From assembly GCA_037693485.1 (NCBI GenBank), contig CM075354.1, forward strand, positions 57,645,501-57,709,500: DNA of 64,000 nt, read 5' to 3'. The notes below the pieces were generated by a model that searched no databases, was not told where the DNA came from, and worked only from the letters and a program-made list of their open reading frames with translations. Origin of the DNA: Kitagawia praeruptora. Lineage: Eukaryota > Streptophyta > Magnoliopsida > Apiales > Apiaceae. The position numbers and the translations under genes were made by a program. Position 1 is the first letter of the stretch, and every line of letters starts with the position of its first letter. Below are positions 59,161-64,000 of the stretch, one piece after another.

Positions 59161-60082
59161 GATGTTCTACAACTCCATTTTGTTGTGGTGTCCTGGCAGT
59201 GGAGAATTGTTGGACAATGCCTTCTTCTTTGCAGAAGTTTCCTAGTGTGGCATTTCTGAACTCAGTACCATTGTCACTTCTCAGATATTGAACTTGAGCA
59301 TTTGGGGTTCTTTCAAGAACTCTTATGTGATCAATGATTTCTTGAGCAACTTCGTCCTTTGTCTCTAAAAACCTTACCCAAGTGTACCTTGAGTAGTTAT
59401 CCACCATTACCAGGGCATATCTCTTCCTTGCAAGAGATTGAACATTTACTGGACCAAACAAATCCATGTGAATTAATTTGAGCGGCTCAGTGTTGGTATT
59501 CACTTTCTTTGATTTGTGCACAGATCTTTTCAATTTGCCCATTTGACAATCCTCACATAGTCCTTCTTGACAGAATTCCTGTTGAGGTAGTCCTCTCAGT
59601 AAATCATTCTTCATCAGAATATTCATATTCTTGAAATTGAGGTGTGAGAGCTTCTTGTGCCAAAGCATGCTTTCACCAACTGATGCTTTACTGTAAAAAC
59701 AATAAGCCTTGTCTTTATTGATAGAATTTAAATCTGCAACAAACAAGCTTCCTTTCCTGACTCCTTTCAAAGAGAGGCTTCGATCTTTCTTGTGATAGAT
59801 ATCACAAACCATCATATCAAAATCAACCTTGAATCCTCTGTCACTGAACTGACTGACACTGAGTAGGTTGTGCTTCAATCCATCAACAAGAGCAATATCT
59901 TCAATGACAACATTTCCAATTTCCAAACAGCCATATCCCACAGTGTAACCTTTGCTGTTGTCTCCAAAAGTTATGATTGGGCCGGCTTTCTCCACAAAAT
60001 GTGATAGCAGGGCTATATCACCAGTCATGTGCCTGGAGCATCCACTATCGATGATCTACATGACCTGCTTCTATTTTTTGCC
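59161..60082 (-). pseudogene. Copia E pol fragment: protease and integrase, cut at the right catalytic Glu
   Basis: On the minus strand, protease begins with IIDSGCSRHMTGDIALL (a TAG and a second stop lie just upstream). One open frame then leads through integrase: WHKKLSHLNFKN, CEDCQMGKLKR, HMDLFGPVN, VDNYSRYTW, RSDNGTEFRN and QQNGVVE. The last Glu is the third residue of the DDE triad and is the final base-pair-level match: the sequence then switches to C's ORF3 in opposite orientation. RT and RNase H are missing. The family is the same as C (shared IEDIALV and GLKHNLLS). Confidence 0.85.
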
Positions 60083-60117
60083 CTGCAAAATAGATGATTT
60101 TAATTTGCATCTGGTAC
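60083..60117 (-). other. Intron-like gag-pol junction of E
   Basis: On the minus strand TGG|GTACC...TTTTGCAG|GGCAAA brackets 35 bases with the gag stop (VWVPDAN then TAA). It is the same layout and length as in C. In E two nonsense codons follow in the pol frame before protease. Confidence 0.5.
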
Positions 60118-61414
60118 CCAAACTCTGTTGGGTCCTGCAGTTACAACATCATTGTTCATATCATTCTGTTTCACATTTAAATCGACACTAGAATCCTCCT
60201 GTCTGACTTCTTTTAGTGTCCACTTGGTTCTAGAGTTAGACTTCTTTCTCTTGGTGGAAGCTGCCTTTTTACCAACATAGGTAGGCACAGAACTCTCAGC
60301 AGTTTCTAAATAGGAGCATCTTTCAGTAGACAGAATAGGTAGATTGAAACAAGTACTCATAAGAACAATTTTGCATGGCATACAGTCAATGTTATTACAG
60401 ACATCCATACTTCTTTACATAATGGGGGTTCTATGTAAGTTACCCCTAACATTGGACGCATTAACCTTATCCTGTTTGGGTTTCTTACAAACAAATGTTA
60501 AATGATGAGATGATCCACAATTATTGCAAAGCTTCCTAGGGGCATCCTTAACATGACTATATCCATTCTTCTTATCAATCCCTAACTTACCATTCCTATT
60601 CTTAGGCTTGTAGGCATTTGCTTTGACAGTATGTTCTGAAGTTGCTGTCGAGCCACCCTTGACAGTACCTTTCTTTGCCTCTGTCGTGATAGCAGGTTTG
60701 AAAGTTGCTGTCTTGGGTTCTCTCTTGACAGTATCTTTTGAAGTATCTGTCTCATCCTTGTTGTCAACTACTTTAGAACATTCTGTCTGATTGCTTGTTA
60801 GAGTTTCTATCATGGGGGACTTGACAGTATCTTTTCCTTTGCTCAGTGTGCTGTCAATGCACTCATCTTCATCAAGTAGCTCTTGTTTGATGAACAAGGA
60901 GGTTTCATCAAAATTAGCTTGAAGATTTTTGAAAATCGGATTGTTAACTCTTTTGAGAATTTGAGGTTTGACAGCATCACTATCATCCTGAGCAATTGCC
61001 TTTCCATGCCTTCTACCATACTTGAAACCTATTCGTACCTTTTGATTCTCAATGTGATTATCTTGATATTCCTAGACTAACCTAGAAGAGTTTCTAAAAG
61101 CTTTGAGTTTAAACTCGTTTTCTGCAATTTGACTCCTTAGAAAATCTTCTATTTCCTTAGCACAAATAATATCATTCTTCAATCTAGCATTCTCTTGAGC
61201 TAATGAATCTAGGGGACTGGTTCTTAGCAACAACATTTCATTTTCAGATTTGAGAGTTTCATTCTGTTTAGTTAACTTAGCAATTTCTTCATGAGTAACA
61301 GATAAACTAACATGAATGTTAAACATCTCAGCACTTAAATCCTCAATGGTATGCTTATACTCAGTTTTAGACATATCGAGTAAGATTAGAGATGGTACCT
61401 GATTTGAAGAACTT
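60100..61414 (-). pseudogene. Copia E gag, C-terminal part with coiled coil and zinc knuckle
   Basis: The minus strand enters at SSNQVPSLILLDMSKTEY, cut off upstream by the putative LTR at 61415. The coiled coil (IEDLSAEMFNIHVSLSVTHE) corresponds to MIEQLSIEMFNIHTSMTVAN in C. TAG near 61074 interrupts. Then a Lys/Thr-rich section leads to the knuckle CNNCGSSHHLTFVCKK (about 60520) and NRNGKLGI, shared with C and D. TAA at 60415-60417 interrupts again, followed by CMPCKIVLMSTCFNLP and the gag end RVWVPDAN with TAA at about 60100. Confidence 0.8.
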
Positions 61415-64000
61415 TGTAAGAACCCCAAATTTTTGGTAGAATTAAAACTTTTATTATATATTGATAAAATAAGGAACAGTGATTCCGATTACGATGTAAC
61501 AGCGATTCTAATGAACGAATATTTAATGGATTTGGAGTGAATGTTTCTATGCCATGAAGGATGCTATTGGTTGACAGCATAGATTAGAATAATCTATCTA
61601 CTAGGAAAATAAGATATGGCAATTCCAAATGGGAGAGTTATTCTCATGTCATCCAGATCGATATCTGTTTTTAGTCCAGTGGTTCCGTGAAAAGGGTTAA
61701 GGAACGCCCGAAATGGAGCAAGGACATTTTTATAAATATAAGGAATAAAAAGAGAATAAGCAATGAATAGTGTTTTTGGTGGAAATAAGAATATTATTAG
61801 ACGACGCCATATAGAAGTATTCAGAACGGATTTCTGAGTTCGTATTCATGATCCAGGGGCGAGATAAGTGTATGTAAACGATATCGGATTCAGAAAATTA
61901 GCACTTTTATTTTCTCCGAAATTTACCTGGACATGCACTGGAAGACTTAAGGATTTATAAAAGGATTTAAGGAATTTAAATTCAAGAATTATAAAGGAGG
62001 ATTGAGAATAGTAGTATGTATATTAAGAAGGTTTCCGGTAAAACCCCAATTAGAAATCATTGAGATATTCCTCCAAACGATCAATCAAATTGAGCAATAA
62101 CCGGACAAAAGAGAAGCAGTGATCAAGATACATGCATGTGCTAGTGGGAAATATCTAGTAACCATGTGGTTACAAGAGTAACTAGAATACTTAGAGAACA
62201 AACCAAGTCCTTAGCTTAATCTCATCATCTTATCTTAAACAACAAGCTTGCTAGTGGAAGATGATGCATGCAATGACCCAAGCACTTTATTAAAGTAACT
62301 TTATAGCCTAGATATTATCTTGATACATCAATAATGCAAAGTAGATGAGATTAGATCAAGAAACAAAGCAAAGAAACCCCATTCTCTCCATTTCTATCAA
62401 ACTGCCCAGCAGAGCACTCTTATAGAAGAAAATTCATATCTCCATTTCTATCCATGATAAAATCACCAAATTTTAACCCAAGCCTCTCCACTCCATGGAA
62501 AATATTCGTTCAAAAAATTTCATGGCATTCTAATGAGTGTAGCCTAGTCAAAACTCCTCTCCAAGATGGATAATCGAGTTGCCCAGAATCCTTGACAGCT
62601 TCTGTGACGATTTTCAAACGGACGTATCTCCTTCGTTTCTCAATGGAATTTAGTGTTCTTTATCTTGTTGGAAAGCTGTTAAGATGCTCTACAACTCTCC
62701 TTTAGAAACCTCGTCCAGAAAACCTCGGTAAGGCCCTCGTTTTGCATGATCTTTCAGTTGGGTTATAGAAACTCCGAAAATCTCTAAGTATTTCCTTGAT
62801 GTTTCTTGTTAGATTAAGCTTGGTTAAGGTTGTACAAGGATTATTCAAGGCTTAGTAAGATCTTACACACATCAAGGAAGGTATGGAACTCATGAAACCC
62901 TAGCTCTTAGTTTAAGTTTTGATGATTATTGGATGATTTTGAGATTAGTTATGAAATGGTGTATTTATAAGCATGATTATGTAATTAGCTTTATTGATCT
63001 ATAAGATATAATGAATATGATGGGGAAGTATGATATTTCTGGACTTGTTGAGAATTATAACATGAGTATAAGTTGTACGGATGCCCGGTGTGGCTTGGAT
63101 TTGATGTTAAGAATTTTGGAACGTTCGATTTATAGCCGTCGTAATGCCCGATTTTCGTTAAAACTTAAACACCGAACATAAAAGTTAGTATTAGTCACTG
63201 ACCTTGACAAGTACATGACATACCCTTGTAGATCTCGAGTCATATATTGTTTTGGCGCAAATATCGAAGCATTTGGACTTACGGTTTAGGAGATATGATT
63301 AAATTACTAAAAGTGGTTCGGAACCGTAAGTGCGAGTTCGTAACTGAAATGGAATCCCCTTAACCTAGCCAATTCAGTGATGAATCTTGGTAATTAAATA
63401 TTAGAGATAAAAAGGAAGGTGTGGGAGAAAACCTCATGTCAAACAGATCGTTTTCCGATTTTATAAAAATGTTCGAATCGAGGTTAAACGCGAACGAACC
63501 CCTTAAAAGTATGACTTTGGTTATAACTTAGAAAACGGGCGATAAAACTCATGGTACAATCTTGATTCGTAAGTGATCGACCTTAGTACTTACACTACTT
63601 AAGTATATACCAAGAGTAAGTATGATGACGTGACTTAGTAGCGGACAAGTATCGGGTCATAGCGATAATAAAGAGAGTTGTACTAAAAGGTGTTTAACGA
63701 GATAACGTGACCACGTGTTTCGACTTAAGTTAAGTGTATACTTAGCTTTTAAAAAGTGTTAAGTGATTGACCTCGGTTATTGTGACTATTTATAGATCAC
63801 CGGATTGACACGAGGCACACTACCCCTACAGGATTGCCAGGCAAGTCTTCAAAACTTTGAAGCTGTTGTTGTGATAATATATATATGATTCTGTTTACAT
63901 ATGCCATAGCATGCATGCTTGTTTTCAAAGTATATTGGAATACTTTTTCCCTGAATTGATATTGGCCTATAGACTAGATATGAATTATCAGTTATGAGCC
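61415..64000 (+). mobile_element. Putative long LTR (Ty3/gypsy-like) running off the right edge
   Basis: TGTAAGAACCCCAAATTTTTG begins exactly where the gag frame of E is cut, as expected at an insertion border. The 2.6 kb that follow have no coding frame above background, which fits a long gypsy LTR. A TATA-like GTATTTATAAGC lies near 62963, and ACCCTACAGG-type C-rich words lie near 63820. The element's other end, primer site and coding region are outside the window, so class and orientation are guesses. Confidence 0.35.

Overview
The window is nuclear DNA from a dicot-type flowering plant. It has two intact, intron-rich plant genes, AT-rich intergenic DNA, and nested Ty1/copia LTR retrotransposons primed by initiator tRNA-Met (TGGTATCAGAGC primer sites). 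I could not fix the species. No tRNA or rRNA gene, CRISPR array or prokaryotic feature was seen.

Genes. A GH35 beta-galactosidase (16558-21227, +, 18 exons, 838 codons) and a UPL3/KAKTUS-type HECT ubiquitin ligase (22419-35872, -, 17 exons, 1861 codons) lie tail to tail. Every exon joins in frame with GT/AG borders, and the catalytic residues are present in both. Intron 13 of UPL3 holds a 5.07-kb copia element (G) in antisense orientation. Its two LTRs are about 99% identical and it is flanked by a TTAGG duplication.

Left third (1-16 kb). A minus-strand SIRE-like copia (F) is inserted in the RNase H region of copia A. Then come an AT-rich desert with a degenerate inverted repeat, an orphan promoter and first-exon remnant, a SINE with an 18-bp target duplication next to a LINE remnant, and copia B (7755-15908). 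B's LTRs were hit by a Stowaway MITE, a 2.1-kb solo LTR (itself carrying a Mutator-type MITE) and a hAT-type MITE. The partner LTR shows the empty site for each hit.

Right third (36-64 kb). Two foldback elements precede a nest of SIRE-like copia elements. C (+) is badly decayed. D (+) is nested in C's third ORF and has lost its 5' LTR and the start of gag. E (-) is a gag-protease-integrase fragment. A probable long Ty3/gypsy LTR runs off the right end. C and D carry an additional ORF3 after pol; in D it spans about 5.2 kb, longer than pol. D also has a short antisense ORF with a promoter-like leader between pol and ORF3.

Most notable: (i) the giant ORF3 with an RGG box and QEP repeats; (ii) the antisense ORF; (iii) element-specific motif clusters found both in the LTR and, in opposite orientation, in the pol-ORF3 spacer of two different elements; (iv) a gag-pol boundary in C, D and E that looks like a 35-44 nt TGG|GT...GCAG|GG mini-intron, always 2 modulo 3.
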